Assembly: GCA_007570785.1 (NCBI GenBank) | Contig: ML664161.1 | Span: forward strand, 40,850,360-40,914,359 | DNA from: Antilocapra americana | Taxonomy: Eukaryota > Chordata > Mammalia > Artiodactyla > Antilocapridae | Reading direction: 5' to 3' | Length of the DNA: 64,000 nucleotides | Part shown: positions 31,476 to 42,770 of the stretch, piece after piece | Layout of the letters: every line of letters begins with the position of its first letter | Position numbering within the stretch: the stretch's first letter is position 1 | The notes under the pieces: model-generated | What the model saw: only the letters and a program-made list of their open reading frames with translations | The model's database searches: none | Told to the model about the DNA's origin: nothing | Made by a program: the position numbers and the translations under genes

Positions 31476-32582
31476 AATTATTTTGATTATGAACAACAAT
31501 AAGAATTTCATTTTACATTATAGCTCATGATGCACACACACATTAGGAAATGATATATTGATTTACTGTAAATAAGACAGTCTGACCTCAGCTTTCTGTT
31601 CTCTTGTATTTTGCTTAAAATAAAAATGTATATTTTAACTACTAAACTATTTACACAACCTACTAATAGTTTGACATATAATCTTAAAAACATAGCTCAT
31701 ATTTTTTATACACATTTACATGTTCACAAAAATAGCTAATTTTAGGCTGTTGGTCTATTTTTATGAAAAGTGAACATGAAAATGTTAGTCGCTCAGTCAC
31801 ATCTGACTCTTTGAGACCCCATGGACATGAGACCATAGACATATGCTATAGTGTATATAGTTTTCTCTACCAGAATCAGGTATTTGAAATTAGAAGGGAA
31901 AGCTGGCTAAAGAATGAATCTGGGTTTGGGGTTTTGCCAGCTAGATGAGAATGACATAAAACAAAGCAGGAGATGGACAGAACGTGGTTGAACTTTGAAT
32001 TGAATCAGGGGTTGGATGTGGTGGAAAGTATTAGTGACAACAAGCCTGTACCAAAAGATGAAACACATTGGCCAGATTTTGGATCCATTATGTCATCACC
32101 CTCAGCCACCAAAGTGACTACCTTTTCTCTGCATATTTTCAAACTATTTTGTGTTAAAACCTATGTCAAAAGGACAGGTTTAGGTGTGTGTGGTGGGGGG
32201 AAACTATTCGTAATGATTAAATGCTTAGAAAGAAGACAAATTATTATCTAAAACTATTAGGTTTAACCATTTTATATATTTATACATTGCCCTTAATCTG
32301 TTTTTTTTTAATGTTTGTTTAGAACTAAGTTATACTCGAATGACTGATGGTTAAATTTAAGAGACTAAAGAGATAGTGAATGATGTTGTGCTAGAGTGAT
32401 ACTCAGTTTGAAGTTAATGGAGTCCTAAAAGATAAAAAAAAGTAAAAGTTTATTTTTTTTCTGGGTAAGTCATGGATTTTGTTCCATTTTTAAAAATTTT
32501 GCACTGGCCATTGCTTTCCTCTTCAAGTTCACCAACATTGTTCCTTCCATCAGTGAGTATTCAGCTTAACTAAGCTTTTTCA
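31476..32582. other. No gene; short antisense SINE scrap at 31768-31826
   Basis: At 31768-31826, 'gttagtcgctcagtcacatctgactctttgag' and 'accccatgg' are the 3' end of a Bov SINE in antisense, lacking the rest. The surrounding DNA is AT-rich, with T-runs near 32302 and 32451. A 92-codon frame at 31973-32251 has no recognised domain. Confidence 0.6.
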
Positions 32583-33160
32583 GTTGAGTTCAATTCAGTC
32601 GCTCAGTCATGCCCAACTCTTTGCGGCCCCATTAATTGCCAGGCCTCGCTGTCCATCACCAACTCCTGGAGTTTACCCAAACTCATGTCCATCGAGTCGG
32701 TGATGCCATCCAGCCATCTCATCCTCTGCCATCCCCTCCTCCTCCTGCCCCCAATCCTTCCCAGCATCAGAGTCTTTTCCAATGAGTCAACTCTTCCCAT
32801 TAGGTGGCCAAAGTATTAGAGTTTCAGCTTCAGCATCAGTCCTTCCAATGAACACCCAGGACTGATCTCCTTTACGATGGACTGGCTGGATCTTCTTGCA
32901 GTTCAAGGGACTCTCAAGAATCTTCTCCAACACCACAGTTCAAAAACATCAATTCTTCAGCACTCAGCTTTCTTCACCATCCAACTCTCACATCCATACA
33001 TGACTACTGGAAAAACCATAGCCTCGACCAGATGGACCTTTGTTGGCAAAGTAATGTCTCTGCTTTTTAATATGCTGTCTAGGTTGATCATAACTTTCCT
33101 TCCAAGGAGTAAGTGTCTTTTCATTTCATGGCTGCAATCATCATCTGTAGTGATTTTAAG
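32583..33160 (-). mobile_element. BovB LINE, antisense 3' fragment
   Basis: About 580 bases from the terminus 'gagttcaattcagtcgctc' to 'atcatctgtagtgattttaa'. The minus-strand translation has '[20 protein letters not shown]', a typical BovB C-terminal segment. Truncated upstream of the RT catalytic box. Confidence 0.94.
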
Positions 33161-34762
33161 GCCTTATATTAGAGGAAACTGTGTGAAGTTGCAGAAATTG
33201 TGAGCACACAGATTCAACATTCCAAGTTAACAAAGGAACGTAGTCCAAGGTCACTGAATAAATTACATTGTAGCAAAAAATGAAAATTACACCCTGACAT
33301 AGTAAGATTTTAATAAAAAATGAAAATGGGATTTATTATCCCCTCTTTTCAGGTTACTAATGTTCATTGCCAAAAGATAAATCCCTTCAGTGACAGTAAA
33401 TGTGAGATAGGCTACAGAAAATGTTGTGGACTAATTCATTGCCAGGAATAGAGGCAAAGTGCATACATGCATGTATTTCTATACCCATCTGCTATCATGG
33501 TGAAGCCAAATATGTTTGATGTGAATAAATTAGTCAAAGTAAGATGATATTTTTCCCAGTGCAAAAACTGTAAGTCTAATGAATAAATGAGATGCAGGTC
33601 TAACAGAATTAACAGACAGAAAGTAACAATGCTGATTAGAAAGAAGTGATAACAATTTGAATTGTACTACTGAAAAATAATTTAACATACCCCTTTTAGA
33701 AGGAACCATTGATAGGCCACTGTCAATATGAAGGGACATGTTATATTGAGTCTCTATATAATATTAATGAATACTTCATTAACAACTCATAGAATCAAGT
33801 AAAGGAAAATAAAAAGCATAATTTACAGATGAAATAAGTATAAGAGTCTTGTAACATGATGTGAGTTTGAATTGGCACACATTATACCTGGATTAAATTT
33901 GAGAAGTTGTTTAAAACCAAGAAGATAAAACCCATATAGTACCAATATAAAATGTCTCAGTGATGGCAGAAATGAATAGATGCCCTCATTTAGAATGACA
34001 AAAACTGAGACAGATTCTGTAGAATGGTTGGATGTATAGATTAGTGAGTCTGTTAATAAGATAACATTTTACTAAATGCATCCTGAAGGAATATCTTTTC
34101 CAAAAGATATTTTTATTTTGTATTAAAAAGAAAGCATTCATTTATGAACTCTAAAATGTCAAGATTCTCTTCATCAGTTGTTTCATGAAAACTCTTATTG
34201 ATAAAATAGGACATTGCATAGCATAATTAATAAAGAATTTCTTTCTACAGAAACACCCTTTGTGTTTAGAGGATAACCTTTCTTAACATAGTGTTTGTTT
34301 ACTACCGCTCCATCTTTATCACTCCTGTTTAGACTGTCAACCCCTTGAAACTTCCAGCTATGCCTCTGTCTCCAACTCTTACCTACTTATTTTCTGAAGC
34401 CTATGCATTCAATCTCCTGTTACTATAGTTGGCTCAAATATTTCACTTGCAAGAAATTAAAAAATGTCCTTTCTTCCTATGCCCTGTCTTTTCTTCAGAG
34501 TTTATTTTCCTTGAACTCTAACATTTGGCATCTGTAATCATCCATCCCTCTCTCTTTTGAAATGCTTTTCTCTTTGGCCTTCTGCACATATATCCTTTCT
34601 CCTTTTTTTCTCCCAAAACCTGACCCTTCTTTCTTAATCTTTTTCTTTAAGAGTCTCTCCTTTTCTTCTTCCTACTAAGAATAAAGTTCACCAAATTTGT
34701 GTGCTCCTATCTCTTCTTTCCTCTGTATATTCAACCTATTAATATATTTACTCTTCAGATAT
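33161..34762. other. 1.6 kb without gene; pyrimidine-rich at 34300-34680
   Basis: AT-rich single-copy-looking DNA; the last 350 bases are notably C/T-rich on the plus strand. No repeat named. Confidence 0.5.
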
Positions 34763-35150
34763 GAGCACCAAAGAATTGATGCTTTTGAACTGTGGTGTTG
34801 GAGAAGACTCTTGAGAGTCCCTTGAACTGCAAGAAGATCCAACCAGTCCATCCTAAAGGAGATCAGTCCTGGATGTTCATTGGAAGGACTGATGTTGAAG
34901 CTGAAACTCCAATACTTTGGCCACCTCATGTGAAGAGTTGACTCATTGGAAAAGACCCTAATGCTGGGAAGGATTAGGGGCAGGAGCAGAAAGGGATGAC
35001 AGAAGATGAGATGGCTGGATAGCATCACCAACTTGATGAACATGGGCTTGGGTAGACTCCAGGAGTTGGTGATGGACAGGGAGGCCTGGTGTGCTGTGAT
35101 TCATGGGTTCGCAAAAAGTTGGACACGACTGAGTGACTGAGCTGAACTGA
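34763..35150 (+). mobile_element. BovB LINE, sense 3' fragment
   Basis: Starts at 'gcaccaaagaattgatgctttt' and runs to the terminus 'gactgagctgaactga'. It covers the last ~390 bases of the element. The 122-codon minus frame over it is an antisense shadow of the coding part. Confidence 0.93.
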
Positions 35151-35479
35151 TTCAGTTAACATCTATATCATTATCTAATTCTCTGATCTATATCTCCAGC
35201 CTTAAACTTTCACTACTCTCATTCAGTAACTTATTCCTCTAGTCACTCTGCCTTTGAGTCTTCCCAACCATAGCTTCAGACTGTGAGGGTCAGGGACAAG
35301 CCATTCCCATTATTACTTCTAAATTTTTGACAGCCGAATACATTAGTATTAAAATGGCTATTTTATACCAATTAATTATGGGATACTTTGTTACACAGAA
35401 GTAGCAACTGTAGCAAATTACATGAACTTTCCTACTTTGTAGCTTGTCTTTTCTTTGTTTCCCTCCATTGCTTTTTTTC
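35151..35479. other. No recognisable feature
   Basis: C/T-rich and AT-rich sequence between BovB and the L1 block. Confidence 0.45.
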
Positions 35480-36000
35480 TCCTTTTCGTATGTTGAGTTA
35501 TATTTGACATACAACACCGTATAAGTTAAAGGTATACAACATATTGGTTTGATATGTTTATATTGCAATTTGATTGCTAGAGAAGTATTAACTAATCTCT
35601 AACAGCTTTTTATTCCCTTAATGATGGATATTGATGAAGAGAAATCCAGTTTTCAATCTTGTTTTTCATGATTTGTGCTTATAGTGATTCTATTTACTAA
35701 ATGTTTTCCTGCCCAATATATTTTCTTACGTTAACAGTTGGAAGCTTTACTATTTTGCTTTTATTTATTTTCTGCTATCCAAATGAAATTAATTTATATG
35801 ATGTTAGAGTTAAGATTAATTTATTTTTCCTTATGGCTATCCAGTGGACCCAATATCAGTTATTGAAAAACTGAATTTCTCTTCATTTATGTTCATGTCT
35901 ATTTCTGGATTATGTATTTTCTTTCAGTGGCCTACTTATCTTTCCTTGAACACTATCATTTCTTAATTATTATATCTATATAAGTTTTTATATATGATTG
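35480..36000 (-). mobile_element. Ancient L1 copy A, antisense
   Basis: 'tgagttatatttgacatacaac', 'ttaaaggtatacaacatattgg' is an L1 3' UTR in antisense. Further on, 'atggctatccagtggaccc' and 'cagttattgaaaaactg' correspond to the ORF2 stretch that also appears at about 36450-36490 in copy B, so this is a separate, more diverged L1. Confidence 0.6.
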
Positions 36001-36093
36001 CATAGGTTCTATGACTTTCTCTTTGAGAAATTCGAGTTCTTAAATATTTTAAACCCTTTGCATTCATATGTTAAATCAGCTTTTCAGTTTACA

Positions 36094-36116
36094 TACACAC
36101 ACACACACACACACAC
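36094..36116. repeat. (AC)n microsatellite
   Basis: About 23 bases of AC repeat within L1-derived DNA between copies A and B. Confidence 0.9.
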
Positions 36117-36119
36117 TTT

Positions 36120-37127
36120 GTTAGTATTTGTATTGCAATTGTTTTGCATTATTTGCAGATATTTTCTCCCATTCCGGAAGCTGTCTTTTTGTTTTGTGGA
36201 TGGCTTACTCCCCTTTTTCCTTTGCAAAAGCTTATAAGTTTGATTATATATCATTTGTTTGTTTTTGCTTTTATTTATTTTGCCTTGGGAGACTGATCTA
36301 AGAAAATATTATTACTTTTCATGTCTGAGAATGTTTTGCCTATGTTCTCTTCTAGGAGATTTATGATATCAGATCTTATGTTTAGGTGTTCAGATCATTC
36401 AGAGTTAATTTTTCTATATGGTGTGAGAGAATGTCCAAAGTGCATTGATTTACTACAGCTTTCCCAGCACCATTTTTTGAAGAGGCTGTCTTTTATTAAT
36501 TGTATATTCTTGCCTCCTTTGTTGTAGATTAATTGATCATAGGTGTGTGGTTTATTTCTGGGCTCTCTACTCTGTTCTCTCAATCTGTATGCCTGTTTTT
36601 GCGCTACTACCATGCAGTTTTGACTACTGTGGCTTTTGTAGTATAGTCTAAGGTCTGAAAGGGTTTTGCTCCCAGCTTTGTCCTGTTTTCCTCAGGATTG
36701 CTTGGGCATTTCTGAGTCATATAGAATTTAAGATTATTTTTACTACCTCTGTGAAAAATATCTAATTTGGGTCACATTAAATCTGTAGATTACTTTGTGT
36801 AGTATAGCCTTTTTAACAATATAATTCTAATTCAAGAGCATGAGATATATGTCCATTTCTTTGAATCATCTTCAGCTCCCATTGTCAATGTTTCATAGTT
36901 CTCAGTTTGTAAACATTAACTGCTTTGTTAGGTTTATTCCTAGTTGTTGTTTTTTTTTAAACTTTCTCTGTTATTTCATTGTTAGTGTAAAGAAATGTAA
37001 CAGATTCCTGTATATTAATCTTGTACCCTGCCACCTTGCTGAATGTGTTTATCAATCCTAGTAGGTTTTTTGTTTTGTTTTGTTTTGTTTTTGTGGAGTC
37101 TTTAGGGTTTTCTACATAGAGTATCAT
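36120..37127 (-). mobile_element. Ancient L1 copy B, antisense, segment 1
   Basis: ORF2-derived L1 sequence in antisense: 'gcagatattttctcccattcc', 'atgttttgcctatgttctc', 'tcccagcaccattttttgaag', 'ctgtggcttttgtagtatag', 'tgccaccttgctgaatgtg'. It breaks at 'gagtatcat' and resumes at 37425 after a BovB insertion. A (TGTTT)n stretch lies at 37067-37092. Confidence 0.85.
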
Positions 37128-37424
37128 TGTTGTTGTTTAGTCACTCAGTCATGTCTGATTCTTTGCTACCCCATGGGCTGCAGCACACCAGGCTTCCCTG
37201 TCCTTCACTATCTCTCATAATTTGCTGAAAGTCATGTGCATTGAGTCAATGATGCCATCCAGCCTTCTCATCCTCTGTCGCTCCCTTCTCCTCCTGCCCT
37301 CAATCTCTGCCAACATCAGGGTCTTTTCCAATGAATCAGCTGTTCACATTAGGTGGCCAAAGTTTTGAAGCTTCAGCATCAGTCCTTCTAATGAATATTT
37401 AGGGTTGATTTCCTTCAGAATTGA
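37128..37424 (-). mobile_element. BovB LINE fragment, antisense, inside ancient L1
   Basis: Older, more diverged BovB 3' fragment: 'gtttagtcactcagtcatgtc', 'catcctctgtcgctcccttc', 'gcttcagcatcagtccttc'. The L1 flanks join directly as 'agtatcat' and 'tgtcatctg', as in intact L1. The pentamer terminus is absent. Confidence 0.88.
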
Positions 37425-37918
37425 CTGTCATCTGTTTATAGTGGCAGTTTTAGCTCTTCCCTTACAATTTGGATATCTTTTTAGTTATTTTTCTCGTCTG
37501 ATTCCTGGGGCTAGGACTTCCAATAGTATGTTGATTACAAGTGGTGAGAGTGGGCAGCCTTTTCTTGTCCCGAATTTAGCAGAAAGCATTTCAGTTTTTC
37601 ACAATTGAGTATTATCTTAGCTGTGGGTTTGTCATCAATAGCTTTTATTATGTTGAAGTATGTTTTCTCTGTATGGACTTTGCTGAGACTTTTTATCATG
37701 AATGAATGCTGAATTTTGTCTACTTCTTTTTGTATGTCTATGGGAAAGATCATATATGGTTTTTATCTCTTCTTTTTTTAACATGGTTTATCACATTGAT
37801 TGATTTATGTATATTGTAGCATCCTTGCAACCCCAGAATGAATTTAACTTGTTCATGGTATATAATGTTTTTTATGTATTGTTGAATTCAGTTTCTAATA
37901 TTTGAGTGTTTTTGCATT
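37425..37918 (-). mobile_element. Ancient L1 copy B, antisense, segment 2
   Basis: 'tgtcatctgtttatagtggcag', 'ggtgagagtgggcagccttttcttgtcc' and 'ccttgcaaccccagaatgaat' continue copy B into the reverse transcriptase coding part. It ends at 'tttgcatta', where a second BovB has landed. Confidence 0.85.
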
Positions 37919-38335
37919 AATCAATAACATCAGATATGTAGATGACACCACCCTTACAGCAGAAAGTGAAGAAGAACTAAAGAGCCTCTTGATGAAAGTG
38001 AAAGAGGAGAGTGAAAAAGTTGGCTTAAAGCTCAACATTCAGAAAACTAAGATATGGCATCCAGTCCCATCACTTCATAGCAAATAGATGGGGAAACAGT
38101 GGCAACAGTGGCTGACTTTATTTTGGGGGGCTCCAAAATCACTGCAGATGGTGACTGCAGCCATGAAATTAAAAGATGCTTACTCTTTGGAAGGAAAGTT
38201 ATGACCAACCTAGACAGCATATTAAAAAGCAGGGACATTACTTTGTCAACAAAGATCTATCTAGTCAAAGGTTTGGTTTTTCCACTGGTCATGTATGGAT
38301 GTGAGAGCTGGATGGTGAAGAAAGCTGAGTGCTGA
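37902..38335 (+). pseudogene. BovB reverse transcriptase C-terminal remnant
   Basis: The frame at 37902-38087 contains 'NNIRYVDDTTLTAESEEEL', i.e. the RT catalytic box as YVDD (37935-37946) where intact BovB has YADD. The next piece, in another frame (38099-38335), contains 'RKVMTNLDSILKSRDITL' and 'MYGCESWMVKKAE'. N-terminal endonuclease and most of RT are missing. The first ~17 bases of the frame are L1-derived. Confidence 0.88.
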
Positions 38336-38714
38336 AGAATTGATGCTTTTCAACTGTGGTGTTAAAGAAGACTCTTGAGAGTCCCTTGGACTGCAAGGAG
38401 ATCCAGCCAGTCCATCATAAAGGAGATCAGTCCTGGGTGTTCATTGGAAGGACTGATGCTGAAGCTGAAACTCCAATACTTTGGCCACCTGATGTGAAGA
38501 GCTGACTCATTTGAAAAGACCATGATGCTAGGAAAGATTGAAGGCAGAGGGAGAACAGGACAACAGCATGAGATGGCTGGATGGCATCACCGCCTCAGTG
38601 GACATGAGTTTGAGTGGACTCCAGGAGTTGGTGATGGACAGGGAAGCCTGGCATGCTGTGATTCATGGGGTTGCAAAGAATCAGACATGACTGAGCGACT
38701 GAACTGAACTGAAC
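37919..38714 (+). mobile_element. BovB LINE, sense, inside ancient L1
   Basis: About 800 bases starting just upstream of the RT catalytic box and ending in 'gagcgactgaactgaactgaac'. The L1 target tttgcatt is repeated at 37911-37918 and 38715-38722. Several separate open frames remain, so the coding region is broken. Confidence 0.93.
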
Positions 38715-38722
38715 TTTGCATT

Positions 38723-39690
38723 TATATTCATCAGTGATTTTTGCCCATAAGTATTGATTTATTTTATTTAGTGCATTCATCAGGTTTTGTATTATATGTT
38801 TGTTAAAATTCTCCAGTGAAGCCATCTGATCTTGTACTTTTGTTTACAGGGAGTTTTTAAATTGTAGATTCTATTTGACTTCCAGTAATTAGCCTGTTCA
38901 AATTATTTTTTATTTTTTTCTTATTGAATCAGTTTTGGCAAGATGTATGTTTCTAGAAGGATGTCCATTTCTCCTTTGTTGTTCAATTTGTGGCATATAA
39001 CTGTTCACAGTAGTCTCTTGTGATTTTTTTTTTTTTTGGCATTTCTTTTCTGTGGGTTGCTATTTCTCCTCTTTTACTTCTTACTGTGTTTATTTGGATC
39101 TGCTCTCTTTTCTTCTTGGTGAGCCTGGCTATAGGTTTGTCAGTTTTGTTTATCTTTTCAAAAACCCAGTTCTCGGTTTTATTGTTCTTTTTCTATTTGT
39201 TTTAATGTCTAGTTTACTTATTTCCTTTCCTATATTTATTATTTCCTTCTTTCTGCTAACTTTGGATTCTGTTTGTTCTTTTTTTCTAATGCTTTTATGT
39301 AGTATGTTTGGCAGTTTATTTGAGATTTTTCTTGTTTCTTGAGGAAGGACTACATCACTCTGAACTTCCCTCTTAGAACTGCTTTGCTGAATCCCATAGA
39401 TTTGTATGATTATTTTTTCATTTCTGTTTATCTCAAGATATTTTCTGATTCTTTTATTTTATTGTTGACTCACTGGTCTTTTAGTAGCATGTTAGTCTCC
39501 ATGTGTGTTTTGTGTTGTTGTTGTTTTTTTTTTTCTATTTTCTTTTCCCATTTTTCTTTCTGTGGTTGATTTCTAGTTTCATACCATTCTGGTCAGAACA
39601 GATGTTTGAAATAATTTCCATCCTCTAAAATTTGTTGAAACTGGTTTTATGTCAGAGTATATTATCTATCCTAATTTGTGTATAGTTTTT
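38723..39690 (-). mobile_element. Ancient L1 copy B, antisense, segment 3
   Basis: After the BovB, 'atattcatcagtgatttttgcc', 'ctccagtgaagccatctgatc', 'ccatttctcctttgttgttcaatttg', 'ctgctttgctgaatcccatag' and 'accattctggtcagaacag' continue L1 ORF2 towards its 5' part. The right edge is approximate. The Phe/Leu-rich plus frames are antisense shadows. Confidence 0.82.
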
Positions 39691-40267
39691 ATTTCAGAGA
39701 AATTCTACCTAATCTTTACAACAGTTATAAAAATGAAAGGAAGGAATGCCCATAAAACATATGGAATAAAAGACAAAAATCTATTTTTCTGTATTATAAA
39801 GCAATTCTTTTCCCCTTTAGGTAATATTTACAGTTTATTGAAAGCAACAAAATGTGTTTAGCTTTTATAAGATTTTCAATCATGTGTTTACTTTACAAGG
39901 CTACTCACAACTATTTTCTCCCTATTGTGATTGAGATATAGGGATAGAAGATACATTACATTTTTCCACAAAACAAGTATATTTGATTTCTTTTTCAACA
40001 GTTTAAGCTATCATTTATAAAATTGTTTTCTATGGTTGTTGTTTTGTTTTTTTTCCTTTCACTTCTTCTATTATTTGTTTCAACTTAACCAAAGTCTCAT
40101 ACTTTATCAGATTTCCTCAGTTTTTCCATAATGTTCCATTTTCTGTTTCAGCATTTTATCCAGGATGTCACATGACATTTAGTAATTAGGGCTCCTTGGT
40201 TTTTTGGACTTCCCTTGTTTCTGATAGTTTTGAACATTATAGGTTATGCATTTTGGAGAATTATCTC
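39691..40267. other. No gene; possible old L1/L2 scrap at 40075-40267
   Basis: 'attttatccaggatgtcacatgacattta' and 'ataggttatgcattttgga' resemble an old LINE fragment in antisense, too diverged to name. A T/G-rich stretch lies near 40035-40060. Confidence 0.4.
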
Positions 40268-41118
40268 TTCAGTTCAGTTCAGTTCCATTGCTCAGTCGTA
40301 TCCAACTCTTTGCAACCCTATGAACTGCAGCACGCCAGGCTTCCCTGTTCATCACCAACTCTCGGAGGTGACTCAAATTTATGTCCATCGAGTCGGTGAT
40401 GCCATCCAATCACCTCATCCCCTGTGGCAAGGAGCAAGCATCTTTTAATTTCAAGACTGCAGTCACCATCTGCAGTGATTTTGGAGCCTAAAAACGTGAA
40501 GTCTGAACTATTAACGCTGTTTTCCATCTATTTGTCACGAAGTGATGGGACCAGAGGCTATGATCTTAGTTGTCTGAATGTTGAGTTTTAAGCCAACCTT
40601 TTCACTCTCCTCTTTCACTTTCATCAAGAGGCTCTTTAGTTCCTCTCCACTTTCTGCCACAAGAGTGGTATTATCTGCATATATGAGGTTATTGATATTT
40701 TTCCTGGCAATCTTGATTCCAGCTTCTGCTTCATCCAGCCCAACATTTTTCATGATTTAGTCTTCATATAAGTTAAATAAGCAGGGTAACAATATACATC
40801 CTTGACATACTCATTTCCCAATTTGGAACCAGTCTGTTGTTCCGTCTCCAGTTCTAACCGTTGCTTCTTGACTTGCATACAGATTTCTCACGAGGTAGGT
40901 CAGGTGGTCTGGTATTCCAATCTCTTTAAGAGTTTTTCACAGTTTGTTGTGATCCACACAGTCAAAGGCTTTGACATAGCCAATAAAGCAAAAGTAGATG
41001 TTTTTCTGGAACTCTCTTGCTTTTTCGATGATCCACCAGATATTTGCAATTTGATCTCTAGTTCCTCTGCCTTTTCTAAATCCAGCTTGAATATCTGGAA
41101 GTTCATGGTTCATATACT
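40268..41118 (-). mobile_element. BovB LINE, antisense, with internal deletion
   Basis: Starts at the pentamer terminus, then at about 40428 jumps from 'cacctcatcccctgtgg' straight to 'caaggagcaagcatctttt', skipping several hundred bases present in the copy at 21639-23011. It continues through the RT region and is truncated at 'gaagttcatggttcatata'. Confidence 0.94.
40535..41106 (-). pseudogene. BovB reverse transcriptase remnant
   Basis: Minus frames at 40535-40753 ('GLDEAEAGIKIARKNI', 'EELKSLLMKVKEESEKVGLK') and 40900-41106 ('KQESSRKTSTFALLAMSKP') are RT pieces in different frames. The catalytic box reads YADN (40670-40681): the second catalytic aspartate is replaced. Confidence 0.88.
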
Positions 41119-41742
41119 TGAGTGGGAAATTTTTTTGTTTTTCCTGTGATTACACTGAGATAATGTGTTTGAGGGAGAAAAACCACAGAAGTAAAGTGTC
41201 ATTCTCATTACATTATTTGAAAAGTATATACTAGCAATATGACTTTCCACGGTCGATGTTAATCTTGACCTCCTGGCTTGAGGCAGTGTTTCATCAGGTC
41301 TCTCCTTGGTAAAATTACTTTTTTTTCTTGCTTTATAACCTGCACTTTTTGAAGTAAGTCACTACATGTGGCCCATACTGACATGTGAACTTATACTCCT
41401 TAAGGTCAGGTATCTGTATAAGTTGGAATTGTCCTGCACAGAAGGTTTGTCCATATCCCCACTTATCTATTTAGCCAATCATTTATTTATATCACCGTGA
41501 TCTCATGCATGTTTGCTTTTTACTTAGAGTTATCATATGGTGATACTTTATTTGTTGCTCAAATTGTTCCAGGTTTGATTATTGCAAACTTTTTCAGTTC
41601 GATCCTGAATTCCTTTGACCTACTAATAAACATGATGAGGTTTTTGGGTTTTGTGTGTTTATTCATGTTCTGAACATTTTTTTATTTTCTTATAGCACAG
41701 TGTGATCTAAGTTCATTGTATATATTCACTACCCCTTTTATT
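41119..41742. other. No recognisable feature
   Basis: AT-rich single-copy-looking DNA. Confidence 0.45.
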
Positions 41743-41934
41743 GGGCTTCCCTTGTGGCTCAGCTGCCCATAATGCGGGAGACCTGGATTCGATCTCTGGG
41801 TTGGGAAGATCCCCTGGAGAAGCGTAAGGCTACTGACTCCAGTATTCTTGCCTAGAAAATTCCATGGGCTGTTTAGTCCATGGGATCACAAAGAGTCAGA
41901 CATGACCGGGCAGCTTTCACTTCACTTCACTTTG
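41743..41934 (+). mobile_element. Bov-tA SINE
   Basis: Near full-length sense copy with a shortened head ('ggctcagctgcccataatgc'), near-B-box 'ggattcgatctc', core, and an (acttc)n tail. Flanks share 'cccctt' (41732-41738 and 41935-41941), a short possible TSD. Confidence 0.92.
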
Positions 41935-42758
41935 CCCCTTTCTTAAAATCAGCTATTTATTCAAGAAATCTTGTTTTTTTTTTTTTTTTTAAGTTGGATA
42001 ATGGTATTAGAAACCAAGATCTGGGTGCTAAGTGTGCTTTCTTGCATAATTCTTATGGATTATGTTTCCTAGGTAATCTACATTTTTCCATGTTATCAAT
42101 TATTGAAATAAACTTGTTTGTAATATGTTCATATAATATCTATGTGATTTCTAGTGCTGCTGGTGTTACCATTTGATATCAGTTATTTGTTCATTCTTTA
42201 TTTTCCCTTGAATACCTTTCCTAAGGGTATATAAATAATGTTCTTTTCAAAGGGGCTTTGTTGAACCCCTTTATTACATGTCTGTTTTCTACTTTTTTAA
42301 AAAAAATTGATTCTATATTATCTTCTCGCTATTTATTTGAGTTTAATGTGTCATTCTTTTTAAATAATTTTTTGAGATAGATAAGCAGAACCTTGGCTGT
42401 ATTTCACAAGTTTTGATATTTTATACTTTCATTATTTTTTAGCTCTATATAACCTTAAAATCCCATTATATTTTTTTGATCTATGTTTTTTTTAGAAATG
42501 AAGTGATAAATATTCAAACAAATGAGTCTTTCCTAGTTCACTGACTCGCTGAAATCAGAGACAGTGGTCTATGATTATTTCAGTAATTTGATATTTGGAG
42601 CTTTGTAGGCTATTTCGTTTATAGCCCAGGATATGGTAATATGATTAATATCCTGTATATACTTGAAAAGAATATGTGTTCTACATTTGTTTCTAAATCT
42701 CCATATCATATCCTTTTTGTTTATTTTTTTTCCCTCTACTCTCATGGTTACCAACAGG
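41935..42758. other. No gene; T-run at about 41970-41990
   Basis: AT-rich sequence with a homopolymer T run. No repeat named with confidence. Confidence 0.45.
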
Positions 42759-42770
42759 TATTTTTTTTTA

